NCBI GenBank assembly: GCA_027352645.1
Contig: DAIEIL010000075.1
Span: 1 to 7,014, forward strand
Length of the DNA stretch: 7,014 bases
DNA from: Rhodobiaceae bacterium
GTDB taxonomy: Bacteria > Pseudomonadota > Alphaproteobacteria > Parvibaculales > Parvibaculaceae
Direction: 5' to 3'
The notes beneath the pieces were generated by a model. That model did no database searches. It was given only the letters and a program-made list of their open reading frames with translations, and was not told the origin of the DNA. The position numbers and the translations under genes are program-made. Positions 1 through 5,799 of the stretch are shown in pieces; positions within the stretch are counted from its first letter, which is position 1; the number at the start of each line of letters is the position of its first letter.

Positions 1-590
1 TGCGCGACGACGCGCTGCTCGGCCCACGCCTAGCGCAGGCGGCAGGCATGCGCGTGCCGGGCACCTTCGACGGCTTCGAGCTTGGGGTGCGCGCAATCCT
101 CGGCCAGCAGGTCTCGGTAAAGGGCGCGACGACATTGGCAGGTCGCGTCGTCGCACGCGCCGGCGAGCCGCTCCCGCGCGCAGATGGAAGGCTCACGCAT
201 TATTTCCCGACGCCGGAATCGCTCGCACGCGCCGATCTTTCCGGCCTCGGCCTCACGGGCGCGCGCATTGCCGCGCTCAAGGCTTTCGCAAAGGCCGTCG
301 CGCATGGCGATGTGAGTTTCGATCCCGCGCAGACGCTCGACGAAAAAATTGCGGAGCTTTGCGCGGTGCCCGGTATCGGCGAATGGACGGCGCAATACAT
401 TGCACTCCGCGCCGTCGGCGAGCCCGACGCCTTCCCCGCACCCGACCTCGGGCTTCGCAAGGCAGCGGGCAATGTTTCGACACACGCGCTCGAAGACATG
501 GCGGAACGCTGGCGGCCCTGGCGCGGCTATGCGGCACTTCTTTTGTGGATGGTGCCCGAGGTCGAGGCGCGGGCGCTCGCAGCAGAATGA
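1..590 (+). CDS. alkA: DNA-3-methyladenine glycosylase II (AlkA-type), C-terminal part, cut at left edge
   Basis: Base-excision repair glycosylase that removes alkylated purines such as 3-methyladenine. The frame is open to the left edge (first full codon at base 3, reading RDDALLGPRLAQ), so the protein starts outside the window; the Met at 48 is internal. Numbered from that Met, residues 8-22 (FDGFELGVRAILGQQ) are the conserved opening of the glycosylase fold. The helix-hairpin-helix is at about 105-120 (VPGIGEWTAQYIALR) and the catalytic Asp is in APDLGLRK (residue 133, codon 444-446). This is the HhH-GPD layout of E. coli AlkA. The missing N-terminus could be an AlkA N-domain or an Ada-AlkA fusion. 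The stop TGA is at 588-590, immediately before ogt, so the two genes are probably co-transcribed as an alkylation-repair pair. Family assignment is secure; whether it is a fusion cannot be told from here. Confidence 0.9.
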   Translation, partial: RDDALLGPRLAQAAGMRVPGTFDGFELGVRAILGQQVSVKGATTLAGRVVARAGEPLPRADGRLTHYFPTPESLARADLSGLGLTGARIAALKAFAKAVAHGDVSFDPAQTLDEKIAELCAVPGIGEWTAQYIALRAVGEPDAFPAPDLGLRKAAGNVSTHALEDMAERWRPWRGYAALLLWMVPEVEARALAAE

Positions 591-591
591 T

Positions 592-596
592 GGAGG
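592..596 (+). promoter_or_regulatory. Ribosome binding site that selects the ogt start
   Basis: GGAGG lies 5 bases before ATG 602. Two other in-frame ATGs, at 587 and 590, are upstream of or overlap this site, and the first overlaps the alkA stop as ATGA. The position of the Shine-Dalgarno sequence favours 602. Confidence 0.65.
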
Positions 597-601
597 AAGA
601 G

Positions 602-1120
602 ATGAAGCGATCCGTGCAAGGTGAACTCGCGGTGACGAGCCTCAAGACACCCATCGGGATTCTCCGGCTCGCAGCCAGCGAAGACGGGCTCGTCGCGGTG
701 GTCTTTCCGCAAGAAAAAAAGAAGCGTGAATTTGCCGACACGCGCGGAGGCGATGCGGCGCAGGCGCATCTCGGCGCGGCGGTGAAGGCGCTTGAGGAAT
801 ATTTCGCGGGCAGGCGAAAGGATTTCAGCGATCTGAAGCTCGCCCCGAAAGGCACCGAGTTCCAGCTCGGCGTGTGGAAGGCACTTCGCAAGATTCCCTT
901 CGGCGCGACAAAGACCTATGCCGACATCGCGCGAACGATCGGCAATCCGAAGGCCATGCGTGCCGTGGGCCTCGCCAATGGGAAGAACCCGATCCCGATC
1001 ATCGTGCCCTGCCACCGCGTCATCGGCGCGAATGGAACCCTGACCGGCTTCGGCGGCGGCCTGCCAACCAAGAAATGGCTGCTCGGCCATGAAGGCGTGG
1101 AGACGCCTGCCCTTCTCTAG
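602..1120 (+). CDS. ogt: Methylated-DNA--protein-cysteine S-methyltransferase
   Basis: Suicide repair protein that transfers the methyl group from O6-methylguanine (or O4-methylthymine) to its own cysteine. From ATG 602 it has 172 residues, normal for Ogt. The N-terminal ribonuclease-like domain covers about 1-80. The C-terminal DNA-binding and active-site domain runs from about 86 (FQLGVWKALRKIPFGATKTYADIA). The arginine-finger helix is RAVGLANGKNP (Arg120), the active-site motif is PCHRV with acceptor Cys137 (codon 1010-1012), and the GFGGGLPTKKWLLGHE tail is typical. No Ada N-terminal zinc domain is present. The gene follows alkA with an 11-base gap, or a 4-base overlap if ATG 587 is used. 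Co-regulation with alkA is inferred from this spacing; no separate promoter is evident. Confidence 0.95.
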   Translation: MKRSVQGELAVTSLKTPIGILRLAASEDGLVAVVFPQEKKKREFADTRGGDAAQAHLGAAVKALEEYFAGRRKDFSDLKLAPKGTEFQLGVWKALRKIPFGATKTYADIARTIGNPKAMRAVGLANGKNPIPIIVPCHRVIGANGTLTGFGGGLPTKKWLLGHEGVETPALL

Positions 1121-1123
1121 GCC

Positions 1124-1152
1124 TTACACTTCGCCGCCGAAGATATTAAATA
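1124..1152 (+). promoter_or_regulatory. Weak candidate promoter for the small membrane protein gene
   Basis: TTACAC (1124-1129) and TAAATA (1147-1152) are separated by 17 bases in an AT-richer patch between ogt and the next gene. Both hexamers match the sigma70 consensus poorly. The -35-like TTACACTT also occurs upstream of the quinone oxidoreductase gene. Read-through from ogt is an equal alternative. Confidence 0.25.
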
Positions 1153-1185
1153 GAGCGCAGCTTCACCTTCTGCGGAGAGTTGCGA

Positions 1186-1368
1186 ATGATCGCGCATGGC
1201 TATTTCGGGTTTGGCTGGCTCATCGTGGCCGTGCTCGACATTTACGCGATCATCAAGATCGCCCAGAGCAACGCTTCGGCTCTTGCCAAGGCGATCTGGA
1301 TCGTCGTCGTGCTCGCGCTGCCGGTGCTCGGCCTTATTCTGTGGTTCCTGTTCGGCCCCAAGGGGTAA
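1186..1368 (+). CDS. Small two-helix membrane protein, PLDc_N-like
   Basis: A 60-residue protein with two predicted transmembrane segments, about residues 8-25 (FGWLIVAVLDIYAIIKIA) and 37-56 (AIWIVVVLALPVLGLILWFL), joined by a short polar loop (QSNASALAK). The second segment ends in the P-x-LG-xxx-W-xxx-GP pattern of the phospholipase D nuclease N-terminal (PLDc_N) family, also found as the membrane anchor of cardiolipin synthases. Here it stands alone with no PLD catalytic domain. ATG 1186 is chosen because GGAGAG (1174-1179) is 6 bases upstream; the TTG at 1180 is too close to that site. It lies 65 bases after ogt and its stop is only 7 bases from the convergent bioD stop. The specific role is unknown, and it likely sits in the inner membrane. 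Confidence 0.75.
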   Translation: MIAHGYFGFGWLIVAVLDIYAIIKIAQSNASALAKAIWIVVVLALPVLGLILWFLFGPKG

Positions 1369-1375
1369 GGCGCCC

Positions 1376-2035
1376 CTACTCAAACAATCGCGCCAGATCA
1401 GGCTCGCCATTGCGCGGCAACGCGATGGTTTCGATACCGGCAAAGCGACGGATCGTCTCGACCGTCTCTTCCAGAGGCACGGGCGCGGAAAGCGACTCGC
1501 TCACCACGATGGCGCGGGGTTCGAGATCGTTGCGGCGCATGACGTCGAGCGTCGTCAGCGTATGGCTGATCGTGCCGAGATAGGAACCGACGACAAGCAG
1601 CGGCACGACGGAAGCGGGTTTCAGCGCAATCATCCAGTCGAGCACCGTCCGGCTGTCGTCGATGGGCACCATGAGGCCGCCTACGCCCTCGATGACCAGC
1701 GGGTCATGGATCGCCGCGCGGGCGAGGCAATGATGGACGAGTTCGCCGAAGTCGATCTCCGCGCCTTCGCGCCGTGCCGCCATGTCGGGCGAAAGCGCCG
1801 CCGTGAAACGCCAGCGCGAAACGATATCCGCATTGTCGAACTCGACGAGCTCGCCCAGCGCCTCAAGAAGCGCCGCCGGATCGCTGGCCGCGAAGCTTTC
1901 TTCATCGAGCCCGCTGACGATGGGCTTCAACGCGCGGACCGGAAGGCCCTTCGCCAGAAGCTGACGGACAAGCAAGGCGGAAACATAGGTCTTGCCGATA
2001 TCGGTACCGGAAGACGTGACGAAGATGGTGCTCAT
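1376..2035 (-). CDS. bioD: ATP-dependent dethiobiotin synthetase
   Basis: Closes the ureido ring of biotin: 7,8-diaminopelargonate + CO2 + ATP gives dethiobiotin. The protein has 219 residues, a normal BioD length. The N-terminal P-loop is VTSSGTDIGKT (residues 6-16, Lys15, Thr16); ALKPIVSG (35-42) carries the substrate/ATP Lys37 and Ser41; SDPAALL is at 51-57; and the Walker-B-like EGVGGLMVPI is at 116-125. GSYLGTISHTLTT (150-162) matches the conserved G-x-LG-x-x-NH segment with Ser for Asn. The usual SPH motif reads SPD (82-84). The start is ATG 2035 because the family begins MSxxFVT and this ATG is 1 base after the bioF stop; an in-frame ATG 14 codons upstream lies inside bioF. It is the last gene of the oxidoreductase-bioF-bioD operon, with only a weak Shine-Dalgarno site, consistent with coupled translation. 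Confidence 0.93.
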   Translation of the reverse strand: MSTIFVTSSGTDIGKTYVSALLVRQLLAKGLPVRALKPIVSGLDEESFAASDPAALLEALGELVEFDNADIVSRWRFTAALSPDMAARREGAEIDFGELVHHCLARAAIHDPLVIEGVGGLMVPIDDSRTVLDWMIALKPASVVPLLVVGSYLGTISHTLTTLDVMRRNDLEPRAIVVSESLSAPVPLEETVETIRRFAGIETIALPRNGEPDLARLFE

Positions 2036-2036
2036 T

Positions 2037-3203
2037 TTACTCGGCGGCCCGTTTCGGCAGGATGCGGTCGCGGACAAGGCCTGCGAGACGCAGGATATCT
2101 TCGTCCTTGTGTTCGGCCGTGAAGGTGAAGCGCAGGCGCGCCGTGCCCGCGGGCACGGTTGGCGGGCGGATGCCCGTGACGAGATAGCCTTCCGCTTCGA
2201 GCAGCGCCGATGCCTTCAGCGTTGCTTCGGCCTCGCCGATGACGAGCGGCACGATGGGGCTTTCCGGCGCAGGCAAATTGAGTTCGCGGGCGAAGAGAGC
2301 CGCCTTCTTAACCGGCAGCGCCGCATAGTCCGGGTTCTCCTCGATGACGTCGAGAGCCGCGATGGCGGCGGCGACGGAGGCAGGCGGGAGACCCGTCGAA
2401 TAGATGAGCGTGCGGGCGCGGGTGCGGATGAGATCGACCACCGCTTTCGACGCACAGAGATAGCCGCCGTAAGAACCGATGGCCTTGGAAAGCGTGCCCA
2501 TCTGCAAGGGCACATCGGCCTTCACGCCGGTGACGAAGCTGGAACCGCGCCCCTCGCCTACGACGCCGATGCCATGCGCGTCGTCGGTCATCAGCCAGGC
2601 GTCATGCGATTTCGCGAGCGACGCCATTTCATGCACGGGCGCGAGATCGCCATCCATGCTGAAAACGCCATCGGTCAGGATGAGGCAATGACGCGCCTTT
2701 CCGCGATGCGCGGCCAGAAGCTTCGCCAGATGCGCGAGATCGTTATGGCGGAAGATATGCGCTTCCGCGCCGGAGAGCTTCGTGCCCATGAGAAGACAGG
2801 AATGCGAAAGCTCATCGGCAATGATGACATCGCCGGGACCGACAAGCGCGGGCACGATGCCGAGATTGGCGAGATAGCCCGAGCCGAAGATCACACAGTC
2901 TTCCGCCTGCTTCAGTTTCGTGAGGCGCGCTTCGAGCACCGCGAACAACGGATGATTGCCGGTGACGAGGCGCGAGGCGCCGGAGCCCGTGCCGTAGGTT
3001 TCGATCGCCTCGATCGCCGCCTTCTTCACCCGCGGATGCTGCGACAGATTGAGATAGTCGTTGCAGCAGAAGGAAATGAGCTCACGCCCATTTCGCGTCG
3101 CGCGCACATTTTCGCGCCGGTCGGTCACCACCAGCCGGCGGCGCAGATTACGCGCCTCCAGTTCGGCGAGCTTGGCGGTTGCGAAGGCGTCGAGCGAAGA
3201 CAT
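2037..3203 (-). CDS. bioF: 8-amino-7-oxononanoate synthase (KAPA synthase)
   Basis: PLP-dependent alpha-oxoamine synthase catalysing the first committed ring-assembly step: pimeloyl-ACP or pimeloyl-CoA + L-alanine gives KAPA + CO2 + ACP/CoA. It is 388 residues, full length. Visible motifs are NDYLNLSQHP (48-57), the TYGTGSGASRLVTGNH region (69-84), His134 in DELSHSCLL that stacks on PLP, TDDAHGIGVVGEGRG (206-220) with Asp207 and His210, and GTLSKAIGSYGG (236-247) with Schiff-base Lys240. ATG 3203 is chosen from AGGTGA (3211-3216) 7 bases upstream. It shares one base with the stop of the upstream oxidoreductase (TAATG), and its own TAA is 1 base before the bioD ATG. KBL and HemA-type relatives are the main alternatives, but the bioD and bioB neighbours settle the call. 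Confidence 0.95.
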   Translation of the reverse strand: MSSLDAFATAKLAELEARNLRRRLVVTDRRENVRATRNGRELISFCCNDYLNLSQHPRVKKAAIEAIETYGTGSGASRLVTGNHPLFAVLEARLTKLKQAEDCVIFGSGYLANLGIVPALVGPGDVIIADELSHSCLLMGTKLSGAEAHIFRHNDLAHLAKLLAAHRGKARHCLILTDGVFSMDGDLAPVHEMASLAKSHDAWLMTDDAHGIGVVGEGRGSSFVTGVKADVPLQMGTLSKAIGSYGGYLCASKAVVDLIRTRARTLIYSTGLPPASVAAAIAALDVIEENPDYAALPVKKAALFARELNLPAPESPIVPLVIGEAEATLKASALLEAEGYLVTGIRPPTVPAGTARLRFTFTAEHKDEDILRLAGLVRDRILPKRAAE

Positions 3204-4183
3204 TACGCATTCACCTGGATGACCGGCTTGCCGATGCTCTTGCGCTCCAGCAGGCCTTGCAACACGTCGCCCGCCTGTTCGAGCGGGAAGGTCGCCGCCG
3301 GCTCGGGATGAATCTTCCCTTCGACGACCCATTCGGTGAGCTTCTTCATCAACGGGATATTCGCCTTCGGATTGGCGCGGATTTCTCCGCCCCAATCGAC
3401 GCCGACAAGAGAGGCGCGCTTCAGCAGCGCCAGATTGAGCGGCAGCTTCGGAATCTCGCCATTGGCAAAGCCGACGACGAGATGGCGGCCGCCCGGCGCA
3501 AGGCAGCGGAAGGCGGTTTCCGAATAGGCGCCGCCGACCGGATCGTAGACCACATTCACGCCGCGCTTTTCGGTCAGCGCATCGAGCGCTTTCCGCCATT
3601 CGGGATCGGAATAATCGAGCACTTCATCCGCGCCATGCGCCTTCGCGGCGGCGCGCTTTTCCGCAGAGGATGCCGCCGCGATGACGCGCGCGCCCATGGC
3701 CTTCGCCACGTCGATCGCCGCCATGCCGACGCCGCCCGCCGCGCCCAGCACCAGAACCGTCTCGCCGGGCTGGAGCTTGCCGCAATTCTCGAAACCATAA
3801 AGGGCGGTGCAATAGGAGACGAGAAAGCCCGCCGCCGCCTCAGCGCTCATCTCGTCGGGGATCGTGGAGCACATGGCCGCAGGCAGCGCCAGCTTTTCGG
3901 CGAGCGCGCCACGGCTCGACAGCGCCATCACGCGGTTGCCGATGAGCTCGCCCGGCAGCCCCTCGCCCACCGCTTCAATGGTGCCCGCGACCTCACTGCC
4001 CGGCACGAAGGGAAGCGGCAGCTTCACCTGATAGGTGCCGCGCACGAAGAGCGCGTCGACATAGCCGAGCCCCGCCGCCTCGACCGCGAGCAGAACCTCA
4101 CCAGGGCCGGGAACAGGTTCCGGCGCTTCCTCGACGGCGAGGGTCCTGGGTTCACCATAATTGACGCAGCGTATGACGCGCAT
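3203..4183 (-). CDS. Zinc-independent MDR oxidoreductase, NADPH:quinone oxidoreductase-like
   Basis: A 326-residue medium-chain dehydrogenase/reductase. The N-terminal GroES-like domain (about 1-110) includes GPGEVLLAVEAAGLGYVDAL and PFVPGSEVAGTIEAVGEG. The Rossmann domain carries the nucleotide-binding AAGGVGMAAIDVAKAMGARV (148-167), followed by KAHGADEVLDY and the YDPVGG motif (213-218) typical of quinone-oxidoreductase relatives. The structural and catalytic zinc cysteine cluster of alcohol dehydrogenases is absent. NAD(P)H-dependent reduction of a quinone or an activated double bond is expected from the family; the substrate is unknown. Its TAA overlaps the bioF ATG by one base, so it heads the bioF-bioD operon. 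Start ATG 4183 lacks a Shine-Dalgarno sequence, but no nearby alternative exists and the MRVIRCVNYGEP opening is typical. A role in biotin or pimelate metabolism is only an inference from coupling. Confidence 0.88.
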   Translation of the reverse strand: MRVIRCVNYGEPRTLAVEEAPEPVPGPGEVLLAVEAAGLGYVDALFVRGTYQVKLPLPFVPGSEVAGTIEAVGEGLPGELIGNRVMALSSRGALAEKLALPAAMCSTIPDEMSAEAAAGFLVSYCTALYGFENCGKLQPGETVLVLGAAGGVGMAAIDVAKAMGARVIAAASSAEKRAAAKAHGADEVLDYSDPEWRKALDALTEKRGVNVVYDPVGGAYSETAFRCLAPGGRHLVVGFANGEIPKLPLNLALLKRASLVGVDWGGEIRANPKANIPLMKKLTEWVVEGKIHPEPAATFPLEQAGDVLQGLLERKSIGKPVIQVNA

Positions 4184-4222
4184 GGGAGGTAACTTTCGGA
4201 TGTCATTGGGCTTTCGGAGCAG

Positions 4223-4251
4223 ACCCTAGAGCGCGACAGGCAAAAGTGTAA
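4223..4251 (-). promoter_or_regulatory. Candidate promoter of the oxidoreductase-bioF-bioD operon
   Basis: Reading leftward, TTACAC (4251-4246), a 17-base spacer, and TAGGGT (4228-4223) within CTCTAGGGTCTGC. The -10 resembles the CTAT/CTAGGGT-type boxes of alphaproteobacterial promoters more than the E. coli consensus. A start near 4216 would give a leader of about 33 bases to ATG 4183. Confidence 0.4.
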
Positions 4252-4299
4252 GCGGTTTTTGCGCGCGAGGCCCCGCCTGTCCGGGCCCCGCCCTGCGCC

Positions 4300-4327
4300 T
4301 TGCAATGCGGGGAAAGCTGCCTATGCT
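4300..4327 (+). promoter_or_regulatory. Candidate bioB promoter
   Basis: TTGCAA (4300-4305), 16 bases, TATGCT (4322-4327). Bases 4311-4331 align with 6596-6616 upstream of bioA at 17 of 21 positions, sharing GGAAA and CTATG-y-TGCGC. A second AT-rich box, TATATT at 4341-4346, lacks a good -35 and is less likely to be the -10. Confidence 0.45.
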
Positions 4328-4368
4328 GCGCTCCGACAATTATATTTCCACAAGGGAAAGCGCCTCCC

Positions 4369-5397
4369 ATGACCATCCAGACACGCATCGACGAAGCCCA
4401 GCCGACGATCGCCGCCCGGACCGATCCGGACACGCTGCGTCACGACTGGACGCGCGAAGACGTGCAGGCGCTTTACGACCTTCCCTTCAATGACCTCCTC
4501 TTCGAGGCGCAGATCGTTCATCGCCGCTGGTTCAACGCGAACCAGGTGCAGAAGTCGACGCTGCTTTCGATCAAGACAGGCGGCTGCCCGGAGGATTGCG
4601 GCTATTGCGCGCAAAGCTCCAAGTTCGACACGGGCCTCAAGGCGACGAAGCTGATGGAAGTGCAGCGCGTGCTCGACGAGGCGAAGAAGGCGAAGGACGC
4701 GGGCGCCTCGCGTTATTGCATGGGCGCTGCCTGGCGTTCGCCGAAGGACCGCGACATGGACTCCATCGTCGCCATGGTCGAAGGCGTGAAAGCCATGGGC
4801 ATGGAAACCTGCATGACGCTCGGCATGCTCTCTGTCGAGCAGACGATGCGCCTCAAGGATGCCGGTCTCGACTACTACAACCACAATATCGACACGTCGG
4901 AAGAATATTACAAAGAGATCGTCACGACACGGACCTTTGCCGATCGTCTCGAAACGCTGGAGCGCGTGCGCGAGGCGGGCATCAATGTCTGCTCCGGCGG
5001 CATTGTCGGCATGGGCGAAGGCAAGGATGACCGCGTCGGCATGCTGACGGCGCTGGCGAACCTGCCCGAACATCCGCAGAGCGTTCCCATCAACACGCTG
5101 ATGCAGATCGAAGGCACGATGCTCGGCAAGTCCGAATCCATCGACCCGATCGACTTCGTGCGCACCATTGCCGTCGCGCGCATCATCATGCCGAAATCCG
5201 TCGTCCGCCTTGCGGCAGGCCGCGAGAACATGACCGAAGAGGCGCAGGCGCTCTGCTTCCTCGCGGGCGCCAATTCGATCTTCATCGGCGAGAAGCTGCT
5301 CACCACGAAGAACCCGGAAGCGGACAAGGACGAGCGCCTGTTCAGGAAGCTCGGCCTCGAACCGATGCCCGCACATAGCTGCCCGTCGGAGAAGTAA
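4369..5397 (+). CDS. bioB: Biotin synthase, radical SAM enzyme
   Basis: Inserts sulfur into dethiobiotin to make biotin. The protein is 342 residues, full length. The radical-SAM motif GGCPEDCGYCAQSS supplies C73, C77 and C80 for the 4Fe-4S/SAM cluster. C117 (YCMGAAWR), C148 (TCMTLGML), C208 (NVCSGGIVG) and R280 (SVVRLAAGR) match the ligands of the auxiliary 2Fe-2S cluster (E. coli C97, C128, C188, R260). NHNIDTSEEYY and the IPINTL-like VPINTLMQIEGT are also conserved. ATG 4369 is preceded by AAGGGA (4352-4357), a somewhat distant Shine-Dalgarno site, and the protein start MTIQTRIDEAQ is reasonable. It is transcribed alone, divergently from the oxidoreductase-bioF-bioD operon and towards the minus-strand GIY-YIG-like gene. 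The last residues (AHSCPSEK) form a short tail with no extra domain. Confidence 0.97.
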   Translation: MTIQTRIDEAQPTIAARTDPDTLRHDWTREDVQALYDLPFNDLLFEAQIVHRRWFNANQVQKSTLLSIKTGGCPEDCGYCAQSSKFDTGLKATKLMEVQRVLDEAKKAKDAGASRYCMGAAWRSPKDRDMDSIVAMVEGVKAMGMETCMTLGMLSVEQTMRLKDAGLDYYNHNIDTSEEYYKEIVTTRTFADRLETLERVREAGINVCSGGIVGMGEGKDDRVGMLTALANLPEHPQSVPINTLMQIEGTMLGKSESIDPIDFVRTIAVARIIMPKSVVRLAAGRENMTEEAQALCFLAGANSIFIGEKLLTTKNPEADKDERLFRKLGLEPMPAHSCPSEK

Positions 5398-5411
5398 TTC
5401 ATCGCCTGCCC

Positions 5412-5443
5412 GCGTCATGACCGGAAACACCCGGCCATGACGC
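5412..5443. repeat. REP-like palindrome, possible bidirectional transcript end between convergent genes
   Basis: Two 13-base arms (5412-5424 and 5431-5443) flank a 6-base loop AAACAC. In the plus-strand RNA there is one A/C mismatch; in the minus-strand RNA that position becomes a G-U pair, so the stem is fully paired. No T-run follows on either side, so it is not a classic rho-independent terminator. The CGTCATG/CCGG core resembles GTCATGGCCGGG-type intergenic palindromes known from Rhizobiales and relatives (from memory, not searched). It lies 14 bases after the bioB stop and 11 bases beyond the stop of the convergent gene. Confidence 0.6.
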
Positions 5444-5454
5444 CTGTGAAACAG

Positions 5455-5799
5455 CTACCCCACCGCCAGACCAGCGCCGAGCGTTGCGCGCCAGTGCCGC
5501 AGGCGCTCCTTCAGCGCAGTGTCGAGCAGATAGCCCGTCAGATCCTCGTCCTCGATGCGCTCGACGATCTCATAGGCGAAGGACTGTTCGCCTTCGGCAT
5601 TCCAGACCGTCTGCAACGCCTTGTTCGGATGCGAGCCGAGGCGCAGCGAGAACCGGATACCGTTCTGTTGCGCGTCGAGATTGCGGCTCGGCGCAACCCA
5701 TACCTCGCCCGTCGCCACACAGCGCAGCGCATAGATGCCGGGCGAGGACTTTCTTTCCTTATAGGCCTTGATCAACTCTTTCCTGAGTTCGCCCTTCAT
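5455..5799 (-). CDS. GIY-YIG-like protein with a degenerate active site
   Basis: A 114-residue protein. A GIY-YIG fold is suggested by PGIYALRCVATGEVWVAPSRNL (residues 20-41), where GIY is intact at 21-23 but the YIG strand reads W34-V35-A36. Aligned by spacing with I-TevI (Tyr17, Arg27), the catalytic Tyr is Trp34 and the Arg is Gln44. HPNKALQTVWNAEGEQSFAYEIVERIEDED (57-86) and the KERLRHW tail are regular for small proteobacterial proteins annotated GIY-YIG nuclease family, so the assignment is to that family, but nuclease activity is doubtful. ATG 5799 is chosen over an open extension upstream because GAGAGG (5812-5807) is 7 bases away and the ATG overlaps the upstream gene's stop as ATGA. 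It is coupled to the 191-residue gene; function unknown. Confidence 0.7.
   Translation of the reverse strand: MKGELRKELIKAYKERKSSPGIYALRCVATGEVWVAPSRNLDAQQNGIRFSLRLGSHPNKALQTVWNAEGEQSFAYEIVERIEDEDLTGYLLDTALKERLRHWRATLGAGLAVG

Noticed and set aside
1121..1185. Rho-independent terminator after ogt
   Set aside because: No stable stem followed by a T-run was found; only a weak promoter-like pattern is present.
1992..3311. Long plus-strand open frame (439 codons) opposite bioF and the bioD start
   Set aside because: An Arg- and Gly-rich translation without motifs, fully opposite a clear BioF with all its PLP residues. A GC-bias shadow.
3179..4192. Plus-strand open frame (337 codons) opposite the MDR oxidoreductase
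   Set aside because: Composition is typical of an antisense shadow, and the opposite strand encodes a complete MDR protein.
4338..4350. AT-rich AATTATATTTCC before bioB as a BioR operator
   Set aside because: It matches only the first part of TTATNNATAA and lacks the second half of the palindrome.
4321..5430. Long minus-strand open frame (369 codons) opposite bioB
   Set aside because: It is the mirror of a highly conserved bioB gene in GC-rich DNA. The translation is rich in Arg/His/Asp, with no recognisable domain.
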